Of a stretch of DNA of 64,000 nucleotides, positions 1-9,059 are shown one piece after another; the first letter of the stretch is position 1; the number at the start of each line of letters is the position of its first letter. Where the stretch lies: NCBI RefSeq assembly GCF_028288205.1, contig NZ_JAQBOD010000006.1:16928-80927 (forward strand), given 5' to 3'. The notes beneath the pieces were generated by a model. The model saw only the letters and a program-made list of their open reading frames with translations, ran no database searches and was not told the DNA's origin. Source of the stretch: Mucilaginibacter sp. (lineage in GTDB: Bacteria; Bacteroidota; Bacteroidia; Sphingobacteriales; Sphingobacteriaceae). The translations under genes were made by a program, and so were the position numbers.

Positions 1-575
1 GCTTAAAATGGGCGGCTTATGCCAACCAGGTAAGTGCAACATACATCCCGCAGTTTTTAGCGCGGTTGCATATGCTGATTGACTTTAAAGCACTCCAAAC
101 GGATGTTGACAAAGAGATCTCTCAACTAAAAAACGCGCCATTAGAGGCAGCGCCACCAGTACCAAAACCTTTACAGCAATTGGAAGTGGTATTCTTTAAA
201 AATTCCAATTATTATTTCTGGCACCTGGCAAATCTGGGAATCACGGTTGATTGGTCGCAGAATAAATATGTTGTACTGGATGTGTATGCCACTACCGCGC
301 AAAAATTTAATTTCCTGGTAAATACAGAACGGGATAGCTTGTCAATAAAAGGCATTCAACCTATACCTGATAAATGGACCAAAATAGCAATACCGCTTAG
401 TCGATATAAAGCCCAACTTGCGACTAAATATCCGGCAGGAAACACGGCAGCGTTTTTAAAAGATGTAAAAGGATTGGGGTTACAGATGGCTAACCCGGTT
501 GGATACGCGTTGGTTGAGACCCGGGCCATTAGTTTGGTTAATGAGGTGCCGGAGGGAGCGGTTATTGTTCAATAA
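1..575 (+). CDS. C-terminal part of a large protein, probably a carbohydrate-active enzyme (5' partial)
   Basis: The reading frame is open from the first complete codon (base 3) to TAA at 573-575, so this is the 3' end of a gene that begins before the window. The TTG at 66 is an internal Leu codon, not a start. The visible 191 residues begin with a helical stretch (about residues 1-50) and a Pro/Ala-rich linker, then a domain of about 120 residues rich in alternating hydrophobic residues (VVFFKNSNYYFW, YVVLDVYAT, ALVETRAISLV) that looks like a C-terminal beta-sandwich. Such domains are common at the ends of Bacteroidota glycoside hydrolases, but I do not recognise the family. It converges on the GH95 gene, with palindromes between the two stop codons. 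Confidence 0.6.
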   Translation, partial: LKWAAYANQVSATYIPQFLARLHMLIDFKALQTDVDKEISQLKNAPLEAAPPVPKPLQQLEVVFFKNSNYYFWHLANLGITVDWSQNKYVVLDVYATTAQKFNFLVNTERDSLSIKGIQPIPDKWTKIAIPLSRYKAQLATKYPAGNTAAFLKDVKGLGLQMANPVGYALVETRAISLVNEVPEGAVIVQ

Positions 576-578
576 ATT

Positions 579-628
579 ACGTCATTTCGAGTTGTAAAAT
601 TCGCGAAACCCTGAAAGTGAAATGACGT
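579..628. repeat. Spaced inverted repeat (ACGTCATTTC/GAAATGACGT)
   Basis: The arms ACGTCATTTC (579-588) and GAAATGACGT (619-628) are perfect reverse complements around a 30-base spacer. Elements starting GTCATTTCGA or GTCATTGCGA are, from general knowledge, common interspersed palindromes in Bacteroidota intergenic DNA; membership of such a family is inferred. It sits directly after the stop codon of the plus-strand gene. Confidence 0.6.
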
Positions 629-633
629 TTTAA

Positions 634-666
634 AGACTTGCGAAGTTTTTAAAACTTCGCAAGTCT
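634..666. terminator. Perfect 16-bp stem palindrome between convergent genes
   Basis: Bases 634-649 (AGACTTGCGAAGTTTT) are exactly complementary to 651-666, leaving a single unpaired base at 650. It lies between the stops of the plus-strand gene (575) and the minus-strand GH95 gene (676), so it may terminate both. There is no long T tract. It has the same length and architecture as the palindrome at 15118-15150, which suggests a dispersed repeat family as well as a terminator role. Confidence 0.7.
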
Positions 667-675
667 CTCTTAATC

Positions 676-3198
676 TTACATACTAACCAATGTATATATT
701 TTACCCGCTTGTGTAGCAAAATCATACAATAAAGTTGGCTTCTCGCCTGGTGCCTTTAACTGTGCTTTTTCTGATATGATAGGCTTGGCGGTTGTTTCAT
801 TTTTATAAAAGAAATTTGGATTAGCTCCTTCTGCTGTTTTCAATACACCGCCTTGTAGCTTTATGCTATTAGACACACGTAAACGGCAATTGCCCCCAAC
901 TGTCGATTTAATTTTCACCTCGCTTAACTTGCCGCCTTTCCATTTCATGCTTACAATTTCAAAACCACCACGGGCCCTTAATCCGCTTATAGCGCCGTCT
1001 TGCCAGGCATCAGGCATTGCAGGTAATAAGTTTAAGGCACCATCGGCACTTTGCATCAGCATTTCGGTAATACCCGCGGCACAGCCAAAATTTCCGTCTA
1101 TCTGGAACGGCGGGTGCGCGTCAAACAAATTTGGATAAGTACCACCGCCGCTATTGGCGCTGCCCTTGTTTTTACCTGTCGGGGTTAATTGATTTTGAAT
1201 GAGTTTAAAAGCATGATTGCCATCCAGCAACCTTGCCCATAAGTTTACTTTCCAACCCATAGACCAGCCGGTAGAAATATCGCTCCTGTAAATTAATGAG
1301 GTACGTGCCGCGTCAAACAACTCTGGTGTGCGGTAAGGTGATATTTGGTTGCTTGGATACAAACCATATAAATGCGATACGTGCCTGTTATGGTCTGTAG
1401 GGCTATCTAAATCATGTAGCCATTCCTGCAACTGGCTGTACTGACCAATTTGCATGGGTGGTAAACGCTTGCGCGCAGCCGCTAATTTATCCGCAAATTC
1501 CTTATCGATATTTAAAATCTTTGCTGCATTAATCACTTCGCTAAAAATATCAAACACCAACTGATTATCCATGGTAACACCATAATCGATAGCTAAACCG
1601 CGGTGCTGAGTTTTCCCATTTTTATCTTTATATTCTTCAAAATAAGCGCCGGGGCTATTTTCAGGCGATCCCGATGGGGTTATCACTAACCATTTATGCT
1701 CCGGCTCCTCTACCAAAAATTCTAAATAAAATTGTGCCGCGCCCCTTAATGCGCTATAAACTGATTTTAAATAAGCTTTGTCGCCATTGTACATATACCT
1801 GTCCCACAATTGCGTGCTTAACCAGGCACCCCCGGATGGCCATAAACCGGAGTAAATAGCATCTACCGGGCCTGTAATGCGCCAAAGGTCGGTATTGTGG
1901 TGTGCCAGCCAGCCGCCAACACCATACATGGTTTTAGCGGTACCCTGCCCGGTTTCAGACAGGTCCTTAACCATTTGTACCAATGGTTCATGCATTTCGG
2001 CCAGGTTTGTTTCTTCTGATGGCCAGTAGTTCATTTCTGTATTAATGTTGATGGTATATTTACTACCCCATGGCGGGCTCATCTCTTTGTTCCATATACC
2101 CTGCAAGTTTGCCGGTTGCCCGCCCGGTTGTGATGAGGATATCAGCAAATACCTGCCGAATTGAAAATATAACTCAACCAGTTGCGGGTCATTACCACTG
2201 GCAAAACCGTCAATACGCCTATCGGTAGTATTTTTAACCGAATCAGATGTACCCAAATCAAGTTTAACCCGGTTAAAGAATTTTTGATAAGCGGTAACAT
2301 GGTTGCTCAATAATTGCGCGTATGGTTTAGTCCATGCTTTATTTAAATAATTATTTGCCCGCAGCGATTCATCAGCGCTTATATCATCATATTTTACAAA
2401 GTTGGTGGCAATGGAGATAAACAGGGTTACCGCGTTAGCTTTAGTAACGTTTACCGATGTATCAGACGCAGCAACCTCGCCGCCATCCAGCTTAACCTTT
2501 ACCAGCGCCTGGAACTTATCCTGCCCTTTTATCCCATCACGATCACCGGAAATACCCGATAAAACTAACTCATCTTTACCTTTTGTTATGATGGTTGATT
2601 TTTGCGGACTAAACATAGCCGCAGAAAACGTCAAACTTCCTGGTTGACTTGCAGATAAGTGTACAACAATAACCTGGTCGGTATTGGATGCAAAAACTTC
2701 GCGTTTGTAGGTTACACCGTTAACTGTGTAGGTTGTAGTAGTCACAGCTTTTGAAATATCCAGCTCACGATAATAATTTTCATAATGATCATGCCCCGGA
2801 AAATTCAGGTACAGGTTACCAACGGGTTGGTAGCACATGCCATTATCTTTCTCTGATTTTATTTCCTTACTTGCTATCTTAGCGGCTTCTGCGCGGTTAT
2901 TTTCAAAGATTAGTTTTCTAACCTGTGGTAACGCGGCCAAAGCGGTCTTACTATCATTACGGCTTGGGCCACCGCTCCAAAGTGTTGCTTCATTTAGCTG
3001 TATAGTTTCCCGCTCAGGATTGCCGTATACCATCCCGGCCAGGCGACCGTTACCTATTGGCATAGCCTTTTCCCAAACTTTGCCTGATGGCTTATCATAC
3101 CATAGCTTTAAATCATTCCGTTGCGCAAATACTGTAAGAGTTGCGCTTAACAGCACAAGGGTCAGTACACTTTTTTTAACGTTTTCTTGAGGGATCAT
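676..3198 (-). CDS. GH95 alpha-L-fucosidase, secreted
   Basis: A protein of 840 residues that should release terminal alpha-1,2-linked L-fucose from glycans in the periplasm or at the cell surface. A signal peptide ends near VFA-Q (residue 26). The N-terminal beta domain begins with the family-typical WEKAMPIGNGRLAGMVYG and LNEATLWSGGP. The catalytic (alpha/alpha)6 region carries NINTEMNYWP (about residue 383), PSGSPEN (about 510, whose Glu matches the general acid of characterised GH95 enzymes) and FQIDGNFG (about 698, catalytic Asp). The length is normal for GH95. The ATG at 3198 is chosen; a TTG codon just before it extends the frame by only one residue. It is the last gene of a minus-strand CAZyme run, 35 bp after the esterase gene. 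The FucP-like transporter at 17741-18991 could import the released fucose. Linkage specificity is not visible. Confidence 0.93.
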   Translation of the reverse strand: MIPQENVKKSVLTLVLLSATLTVFAQRNDLKLWYDKPSGKVWEKAMPIGNGRLAGMVYGNPERETIQLNEATLWSGGPSRNDSKTALAALPQVRKLIFENNRAEAAKIASKEIKSEKDNGMCYQPVGNLYLNFPGHDHYENYYRELDISKAVTTTTYTVNGVTYKREVFASNTDQVIVVHLSASQPGSLTFSAAMFSPQKSTIITKGKDELVLSGISGDRDGIKGQDKFQALVKVKLDGGEVAASDTSVNVTKANAVTLFISIATNFVKYDDISADESLRANNYLNKAWTKPYAQLLSNHVTAYQKFFNRVKLDLGTSDSVKNTTDRRIDGFASGNDPQLVELYFQFGRYLLISSSQPGGQPANLQGIWNKEMSPPWGSKYTININTEMNYWPSEETNLAEMHEPLVQMVKDLSETGQGTAKTMYGVGGWLAHHNTDLWRITGPVDAIYSGLWPSGGAWLSTQLWDRYMYNGDKAYLKSVYSALRGAAQFYLEFLVEEPEHKWLVITPSGSPENSPGAYFEEYKDKNGKTQHRGLAIDYGVTMDNQLVFDIFSEVINAAKILNIDKEFADKLAAARKRLPPMQIGQYSQLQEWLHDLDSPTDHNRHVSHLYGLYPSNQISPYRTPELFDAARTSLIYRSDISTGWSMGWKVNLWARLLDGNHAFKLIQNQLTPTGKNKGSANSGGGTYPNLFDAHPPFQIDGNFGCAAGITEMLMQSADGALNLLPAMPDAWQDGAISGLRARGGFEIVSMKWKGGKLSEVKIKSTVGGNCRLRVSNSIKLQGGVLKTAEGANPNFFYKNETTAKPIISEKAQLKAPGEKPTLLYDFATQAGKIYTLVSM

Positions 3199-3233
3199 CA
3201 ATTTTATTTTACTTAATTATTGCGTTTGTTATA

Positions 3234-4676
3234 CTATAATTTTTCAGGAAACTGTATCTCTTGCCCCGATCCTTTTAGTAAAAAATCTACTATTGGCGTT
3301 GGGTTTGGCAAGCTATGCGGATGGTGTTTAAAGCCGGGCTTATGCAGTACGGTTATATCACCTTTAAGGTCTTTTATTTTCTTTTCAAAAAGCAAGGTGT
3401 TATCCGGCGGGTAAACGGCTTCGTCTTCATCGGCACATAATATCAATATAGGATATTTTCCTTTTGCAATTTGCTTTACCTTGTCAACCGGGCTGCCTTT
3501 AAAGTCTTTTATTTTATCGTCTGTCAAATTATAATCTTTTTTAAACGCATCAAACATATCATCTTTAACAGGTGGTGTTTTCATTAAGCCCAATGCCCAT
3601 GATGGCATATTTAAAAGCGGGTTATCCACATATACCGCAGCTACTTTTGATGGATTAGCAGCCGCCCAGTTAAATACATAAACGCCACCGCGGCTCATAC
3701 CTTCCATAACCGCTTTTTTGCCTAAACCTGCTTTGGTTACCAGTTTATAAAAATCGTTCCAGTCTTTTATTGCTTCTTCATTACCTAACAACTCTGCCGC
3801 ATCAAAATAAACTAAATGAAAACCGCGCTGTAATAAGGCTATATCCGTTTGCGGCTCATGCCCCCAAAACCTCGCGCGCCACATCCATGGGTGGCCATTA
3901 GCTGTCCATTTGGGTGCAACGACTTTACATTCGCGGCCATTCATTTTAAAGGTGGCACATTTGTAGCCATAAAAAGAGCTTATTTTTTTCTCGAAATTGA
4001 TCTTGCTTAATATGTCAAAGCCAAAATCTTTTATCCTTACAACATTCTCATAGATCAGCTCGGCCATGCGGCGTGCGCCTTCTTTGTTGGGATGTATCTT
4101 ATCGGGGGTATTAGCTTCCTGATTAGCAAAGGGCGCATGCATATCAATCAGTTCCAAATTATCTGTATAAGCGGCATGTTGAATATGCGGGTTGATCTTT
4201 TTAACAATCATCGGATCCCAAATACCTGTAGTATCCTTAACCCATGATGGCATGGCCTCCATCAACACCACGCGGGGATGTGATGGCAATTGCGCAAATG
4301 ATTGTACCAGGTCATGACAATCCTGCTCAAACTCGCCGTAGAACGGGCGGTTTTGCAGCTTGGCATCATTTCCACCCAGGTCAATATAAACCACATCGGG
4401 TTCGCTGGCTAACGCGGCTTTGTATTGCCTGGTTTTCCAGTACGGCGAATCGCCTTTGCGCAGCATGGTGGTGCCGTTTACGCCATAATTAGTTACCTGG
4501 TACTTATCGCCCAGCATTTTTTGCAGCTGCGCCGGGTAACAATTATGTTCACGGTCTGGTATAGACACGCCGTAAGTAATACTGGCGCCCACACAGGCTA
4601 TCTTAATTGGCTTATCCTGCGCAAAAACGCTGGTACTAAATGCAAGGACCAAAAACAGGGTAAAAATTGATCTCAT
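3234..4676 (-). CDS. Two-domain esterase: SGNH hydrolase fused to an alpha/beta hydrolase
   Basis: A secreted protein of 480 residues; the signal peptide ends at about residue 19 (STSVFA-Q). Residues about 22-215 form an SGNH/GDSL hydrolase: KIACVGASITYG (block I nucleophile Ser), the block III-type Asn in DLGGNDAK, and DKIHPN (block V Asp-x-x-His). Residues about 235-480 form a separate alpha/beta hydrolase with GMSRGG (nucleophile elbow, about residue 326), an acidic CADEDEAVYP and a His-rich GFKHHPHS (about 450) that can supply the catalytic His. Both active sites look complete. Enzymes of either fold in polysaccharide-utilisation clusters are mostly carbohydrate O-acetyl esterases, so removal of acetyl groups that block the glycosidases is the likely job (inferred). 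It starts 11 bp after the next hydrolase gene ends, so the two are probably co-transcribed. Confidence 0.85.
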   Translation of the reverse strand: MRSIFTLFLVLAFSTSVFAQDKPIKIACVGASITYGVSIPDREHNCYPAQLQKMLGDKYQVTNYGVNGTTMLRKGDSPYWKTRQYKAALASEPDVVYIDLGGNDAKLQNRPFYGEFEQDCHDLVQSFAQLPSHPRVVLMEAMPSWVKDTTGIWDPMIVKKINPHIQHAAYTDNLELIDMHAPFANQEANTPDKIHPNKEGARRMAELIYENVVRIKDFGFDILSKINFEKKISSFYGYKCATFKMNGRECKVVAPKWTANGHPWMWRARFWGHEPQTDIALLQRGFHLVYFDAAELLGNEEAIKDWNDFYKLVTKAGLGKKAVMEGMSRGGVYVFNWAAANPSKVAAVYVDNPLLNMPSWALGLMKTPPVKDDMFDAFKKDYNLTDDKIKDFKGSPVDKVKQIAKGKYPILILCADEDEAVYPPDNTLLFEKKIKDLKGDITVLHKPGFKHHPHSLPNPTPIVDFLLKGSGQEIQFPEKL

Positions 4677-4687
4677 AGTTTTAATAA

Positions 4688-5977
4688 TTATTGAGTAATG
4701 GGTTGATGTTTCAGCTCATAAAACGCGTTGTACATATCGCTGGACACACTTACTGTGCGGTTATCGGTTAAATAGGCGTAATAATTTACACTTTTTTTTA
4801 CCATGATTGCCGGGATAGTCGCGGTATAGCTGTTAGCAGCTGTTGATGTGGCTGTTATTGGCACCCACACCCTTGTTTGCCATGTAGCCGTTGGTTCGCT
4901 ATAGTACAATACAACCGACGCGGCAGTTACACCTTTAGGTATATCCAGTTTAATGGTGATCTGCTTGCTGCTATCGGCTTCTAACTTTTCCTTTGCAATC
5001 TTAGCTGAAGCAAACGGCTGCCCTATTCCTTTTAAATAATAATCAAAATAAAGCTTCTGCATGGTTGGCCCGGCAGGTTGTTGTTTGTGGTTAAAGTTAG
5101 GGTCCCAAACATGGTTCTTTGTGCCATGTATAGCATGCAGCGTAGCCACTACAGATTCGGGCCAGTAATAAGTATCGTTTGATGTGGCCTCTAAAAAGTA
5201 AGGCGCTTTAATACCAGGTGCACGACGGCCGGCATCAAAATATTTTAGCCATGGGGTTCTGACAGAATCAGGCAGACCAGCAATTATCTTTACCCAAAAA
5301 GTTGCCTTTTCATAATAACCACTGCCAAAAACAGAATAGGCCGCTTTTACTTGCTTCCCTAATATGCCCGATAAAAACGTAGTAGCATAACCACCCCATG
5401 AAAAACCGGTTATCCCTATATTTTTAGCATCAACGTTTTTTTGAGTTTTTATGTAGTTAAACACTTCAATCCCGGCAACACCGGCATCAAACAAAGTGGC
5501 ATTTTCCAAACCCTTTGCAATATCAAAACGAGACGGCTCTAAAGGTCCTTTCTTTAATTTCCATGGACCAGATGAGTTTGGTGTTGTGCCGTTATTACAT
5601 ATGCCCGGCATATCAAAACAAATAGCCACATAGCCACGTGCTGCATGCTCCTGTACTAAATTAGTCAGGCCCTCTGCATTACCGCCGCCGCCATGTAAAA
5701 CAAGCACGGCCGGGTATACTCCTTCTTTTTGCGGGAAGGCCATAATTGCATAAACGCTGTTTATATTATTACGCGAGTTGAATATAAATTTCCGTGTAGT
5801 TATTGCCGTTGCACCATTGCCCGAGTTTCCCTCGCTGATAACCTGCTTCACAGTTGGTATGCTGTTTAAAAATGGAATAAATGGATCGGTGTATGATTTG
5901 GCGCTTACTTTAAGCGTTAACATGACAAAAGCAAAAAGTATTGCTTTAACAAAAAGTTTTTTAACAGTAAAGTTCAT
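4688..5977 (-). CDS. Secreted alpha/beta hydrolase (dienelactone-hydrolase/acetyl-esterase type)
   Basis: A protein of 429 residues, taking ATG at 5977 because MNFTVKKLFVKAILFAFVML gives a proper signal peptide (cleaved near KVSA-K); the in-frame codon at 6016 would add 13 residues without such a profile. The core holds VLVLHGGGGN (oxyanion loop), GFSWGGYA (nucleophile Ser, about residue 192) and a Glu/Asp-His C-terminal half (ATSNDTYYWPES, HVWDPNFNHKQQ). A C-terminal domain of about 100 residues is beta-rich. It resembles secreted S9/dienelactone-hydrolase-like esterases of carbohydrate clusters; the true substrate is not visible. It sits between GH2 and the SGNH fusion, so it probably also acts on glycan substituents. 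Confidence 0.75.
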   Translation of the reverse strand: MNFTVKKLFVKAILFAFVMLTLKVSAKSYTDPFIPFLNSIPTVKQVISEGNSGNGATAITTRKFIFNSRNNINSVYAIMAFPQKEGVYPAVLVLHGGGGNAEGLTNLVQEHAARGYVAICFDMPGICNNGTTPNSSGPWKLKKGPLEPSRFDIAKGLENATLFDAGVAGIEVFNYIKTQKNVDAKNIGITGFSWGGYATTFLSGILGKQVKAAYSVFGSGYYEKATFWVKIIAGLPDSVRTPWLKYFDAGRRAPGIKAPYFLEATSNDTYYWPESVVATLHAIHGTKNHVWDPNFNHKQQPAGPTMQKLYFDYYLKGIGQPFASAKIAKEKLEADSSKQITIKLDIPKGVTAASVVLYYSEPTATWQTRVWVPITATSTAANSYTATIPAIMVKKSVNYYAYLTDNRTVSVSSDMYNAFYELKHQPITQ

Positions 5978-6113
5978 ATCAAGGATGATATAATTAATTG
6001 GTTTGATAGTATGCAATTACCGCACAGCTGACACAAACTTAATATAAACCTTAATTAATACCTAACTAACAAAGCTTAATAACAGATACGTTACTAAACA
6101 AACAGAAAATGAA

Positions 6114-6149
6114 TTAATGGATGGCCTAATTTATAGGCCCATCCATTAA
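6114..6149 (-). terminator. Hairpin overlapping the GH2 stop codon
   Basis: Bases 6114-6128 (TTAATGGATGGCCTA) pair with 6134-6149 with one bulged C, forming a long stem that includes the last six GH2 codons and its TAG (6126-6128). A loose T-rich stretch follows on the minus strand. It probably ends or stabilises the GH92-GH2 message before the esterase genes. Confidence 0.6.
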
Positions 6150-9050
6150 CAGATCATGTTGTTTTTTAGCACCACTGTCTGTGGCAGCAGCCTTGTCCGT
6201 TAACCGTATAGCCATTGCGTTACATAACTTTTGCCAGAACACGCTTGTTGTTTGGTTTAGAATATTATAATCAATAGAACTTACACCCAAATTAGCTTTA
6301 CCAAACGGCAGGTTAAGCATGGCCGCATTTTTGGGTTTGATCAAATGCTCATATAATACAACTTGCGCGCATTTTTTATTTTCAGGAAAGCCAAGTAACA
6401 GGTTCCAGTCAATTTCTCCGGCTTCCAACACTATCGAACCATGATTTAAAATATCACCTTCAATAGCCTGTTTCAGAATGTATTTATCGCCATTCATTTC
6501 AGAGAAATACAGATCGCGGATGCTGAATAATTTACCCACGGCATCAGCCTTATTGCTTTGCAGATCGGTGGTTTTAAATTCGCCTAATTGCAATGCAAAT
6601 GGCAGCAGATCATTCACCGCTTTTGATGGCTGGTTATTGCCCGATACCAATACCCATACAAAGCCGCCATTTTTTTTAACACGGTCAATTATAGCTTTAT
6701 TTTGTTCCAACTCACTTGCGGCAACATTATCGCCATCAATAATTATTAATGAGGCGGTTTCTTTATTCCCATCCAAACTTAAACCAATGTTATTAAAGAA
6801 TTTAGCTAATGCGCCATCCATTTTACCTATAAATATGGCTCGGCTAAATTTGGCTTCTGTTGGGATAAATTTTTGTTGCCGGGCAGTATCCAGAATATGA
6901 TCCCACTTACCCGGTTTACCTGCCATGGCTGCCTTTAATGCTTCAAACATTGGCAAAGGTTTATACAATGGCAATGAAGGATCTAATCCCGGATTAAACG
7001 TTGTTACATAAGGCGGAATACGTTCTATCTGGTAACCCGGTTTGCCTTCCTCATAAGGTTTGCCGGCGAAAATACCGTCGTTCAGATCGGGCAGGCGCGA
7101 ATAATCACTGTATCCCAAATTCATATGTTCTATACCGAACCAGCTAACTTCGGACGGTGAATAATAAGCCAGCAACGGCTTGGCCATTTTAATTACATTT
7201 TGATAAACATCAACCGCCAATGCTTCGTTACGCCCGTAGTAAGATTCGTAAGGTTTATCGCCTGCAAACTGCACCAATTGATTTGGCTTACCATAATAAG
7301 TAGCCCCCGATTCGCCTACAACCAACGGCTTGCCTACCACTTTAGGCAAACGCTCCAGGGTAATACCATGCGAGAAGTGCTTGCTCCAAACAGCCAGTTT
7401 TCCGTGCATATCTTCATCACCATCATCGGTTATAAAATCGCGGGTAGGATCAAGCAGCGCGGGGCGACGTGCCAATGCAACACTTTTTTCTTCCCAAATA
7501 GCAGCAATATCGGGAGTAGGTTTATTATAGGCCGATATAGCAAACAACTCATTACCCGCGCTCCAGCCAATAACTGCCGGGTGGTTACGGTCGCGCATAA
7601 CCAAATCGTCAACATGCTTGGCGGTGCGCTCCCAGCTAATCTCTTCGCCAAAATTCAATGAAAGCGAGCTGCCGAAAAGCGCGGCTTCATCCAATACCAT
7701 CAGGCCCATTTCATCGGCTAAACTTAAATAGGTTGCCGGCCATGGCTGCGCGTGCAAGCGCACGGCGTTACCGCCAAAATCCTTAATCATTTTAAACCAG
7801 GCATAGGCAAACCTGCGCGATTCTACATAGGCCCCAAACGGGTGTTGTATATCTGCAAAGCACTGAATTTTGCTACCATTCAGGTAAAAGTCTTTACCAT
7901 TAATTTTAAACTGGCGCCAGCCAAAACGTTCGCTTTTAGTATCAATAACCTGCTTTTGATTATTTACATTTAATACTACCGTGTATAAATTAGGCGTAGC
8001 CGGACTCCAATACTTTAAACGGCCCTTAACTTTGGTACTAAGCGTTATCTTTTTTAATTCGCCTGGTTGCAGCGTTATTGACGATGTGGCTATATTTATT
8101 AAGGCGATTTTTCCCAGCTGCCATTTAATTTCGGGAGCAGTTAACACATCTTTACCGGCAAGGTTTATCCATTGTTTAATATTGCCGGCAAGCGATATTT
8201 TCTGCGCTTTTTTAGTTTGATTGATCAGTTGCAGATCAAACTCCAACAGATCTTTATCAACCCATGGTTTTACAAATACATTAGTTATCCGCACCGGTGG
8301 TACAGCAACTAAAAATACATCCTGCCATATACCAACCAAACCATCGGTGTTTGATCCCGGCGGGTAGGTGGAACGGAAATAGCGGTACTTAGCATCTGTT
8401 TTGTTAAATAGATTGCGGTTCCTTACCCCTACCAGCAATTCGTTGCTTTGATTGCTTTTTACAAAGTCGGTTACATCAACATCAAAAGGTAAATAGTCGC
8501 CGAAATGTTGGGCTGCTTTTTTGCCGTTTATCATCACCACAAAATCACCCATTATGGCTTCGAAATGTACAATAATGCGTTTGCCCACCCATTTTGCAGG
8601 CACGCTGAACCGGCGTTTTAACCAGCCCATCCTAACACTCTCCCAACTCTTGGGATAGCTTGGATAATAAACAGACGACGGCGCGTAAGGCTGATTTGTA
8701 CCCTTACCTACATTGCTTCCTCCACCCCAATTGTTCACGTTCCACGGTGATGGTATCTTGATCTTAGTTTCTTCCCATTTACCAGCTTCAGGTGCGGTCA
8801 ATTCAGGTGCTACACCTTTGTTAGCTATCCAGCCTTGTGGTATAGCTACCGGCTGAAAATCCCAACGCCCATTAAGGCATATTTCTTCGCGGTATGGTTT
8901 TTCCTGTGGGGTGATTATCCCTTCGGCTGGTGATATATCGCGGTTAAACTTTATGCCTTGCGCTTTAGCAATGTTATGGCAAGCGATGATCATAAACAAA
9001 AAAAGAGCAGGTATAAAACCTGCTCTTTTAATCATATTAATATATTTCAT
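6126..9050 (-). CDS. GH2 glycoside hydrolase with extra C-terminal domain
   Basis: A secreted GH2 enzyme of 974 residues, of the beta-galactosidase/beta-mannosidase/beta-glucuronidase group. The signal peptide ends near residue 30 (HNIAKA-Q). Next come the jelly-roll sugar-binding domain (NGRWDFQPV to about residue 250), the Ig-like domain (about 255-370) and the TIM barrel with GGNAVRLHAQPWP, the acid/base Glu of GWSAGNE (about residue 500) and the nucleophile Glu of VVGESGATYYG (about 580). After about residue 730 there is a further domain of roughly 220 residues (AIFIGKMDGALAKFF, LIIIDGD, GGFVWVLVSG) that looks like a Rossmann or glutamine-amidotransferase-like accessory fold. Sugar specificity cannot be read. 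The ATG at 9050 lies 9 bp after the GH92 stop. Codons 7-18 contain a canonical terminator hairpin (see 8994-9029). An alternative start is Met6. Confidence 0.88.
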   Translation of the reverse strand: MKYINMIKRAGFIPALFLFMIIACHNIAKAQGIKFNRDISPAEGIITPQEKPYREEICLNGRWDFQPVAIPQGWIANKGVAPELTAPEAGKWEETKIKIPSPWNVNNWGGGSNVGKGTNQPYAPSSVYYPSYPKSWESVRMGWLKRRFSVPAKWVGKRIIVHFEAIMGDFVVMINGKKAAQHFGDYLPFDVDVTDFVKSNQSNELLVGVRNRNLFNKTDAKYRYFRSTYPPGSNTDGLVGIWQDVFLVAVPPVRITNVFVKPWVDKDLLEFDLQLINQTKKAQKISLAGNIKQWINLAGKDVLTAPEIKWQLGKIALINIATSSITLQPGELKKITLSTKVKGRLKYWSPATPNLYTVVLNVNNQKQVIDTKSERFGWRQFKINGKDFYLNGSKIQCFADIQHPFGAYVESRRFAYAWFKMIKDFGGNAVRLHAQPWPATYLSLADEMGLMVLDEAALFGSSLSLNFGEEISWERTAKHVDDLVMRDRNHPAVIGWSAGNELFAISAYNKPTPDIAAIWEEKSVALARRPALLDPTRDFITDDGDEDMHGKLAVWSKHFSHGITLERLPKVVGKPLVVGESGATYYGKPNQLVQFAGDKPYESYYGRNEALAVDVYQNVIKMAKPLLAYYSPSEVSWFGIEHMNLGYSDYSRLPDLNDGIFAGKPYEEGKPGYQIERIPPYVTTFNPGLDPSLPLYKPLPMFEALKAAMAGKPGKWDHILDTARQQKFIPTEAKFSRAIFIGKMDGALAKFFNNIGLSLDGNKETASLIIIDGDNVAASELEQNKAIIDRVKKNGGFVWVLVSGNNQPSKAVNDLLPFALQLGEFKTTDLQSNKADAVGKLFSIRDLYFSEMNGDKYILKQAIEGDILNHGSIVLEAGEIDWNLLLGFPENKKCAQVVLYEHLIKPKNAAMLNLPFGKANLGVSSIDYNILNQTTSVFWQKLCNAMAIRLTDKAAATDSGAKKQHDLLMDGPIN
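8994..9029 (-). terminator. Intrinsic terminator embedded in the GH2 signal-peptide codons
   Basis: On the minus strand a perfect 12-bp stem (9018-9029 with 9001-9012, loop 9013-9017) runs straight into a T tract (TTTTTTTGTTT). This is textbook intrinsic-terminator form. It lies 30-60 bases after the GH92 stop codon but inside GH2 codons 7-18, so it would cut GH92 readthrough before the GH2 body, or act as an attenuator. Confidence 0.7.
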
Positions 9051-9059
9051 TTGACTGAA

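Noticed and set aside
66..575. A complete 169-residue gene starting with TTG at 66
   Set aside because: The frame is open upstream to the window edge with plausible protein sequence, so this is the end of a larger gene.
7200..7661. Plus-strand ORF of 153 codons
   Set aside because: It lies entirely opposite the conserved GH2 catalytic barrel and has no recognisable pattern.
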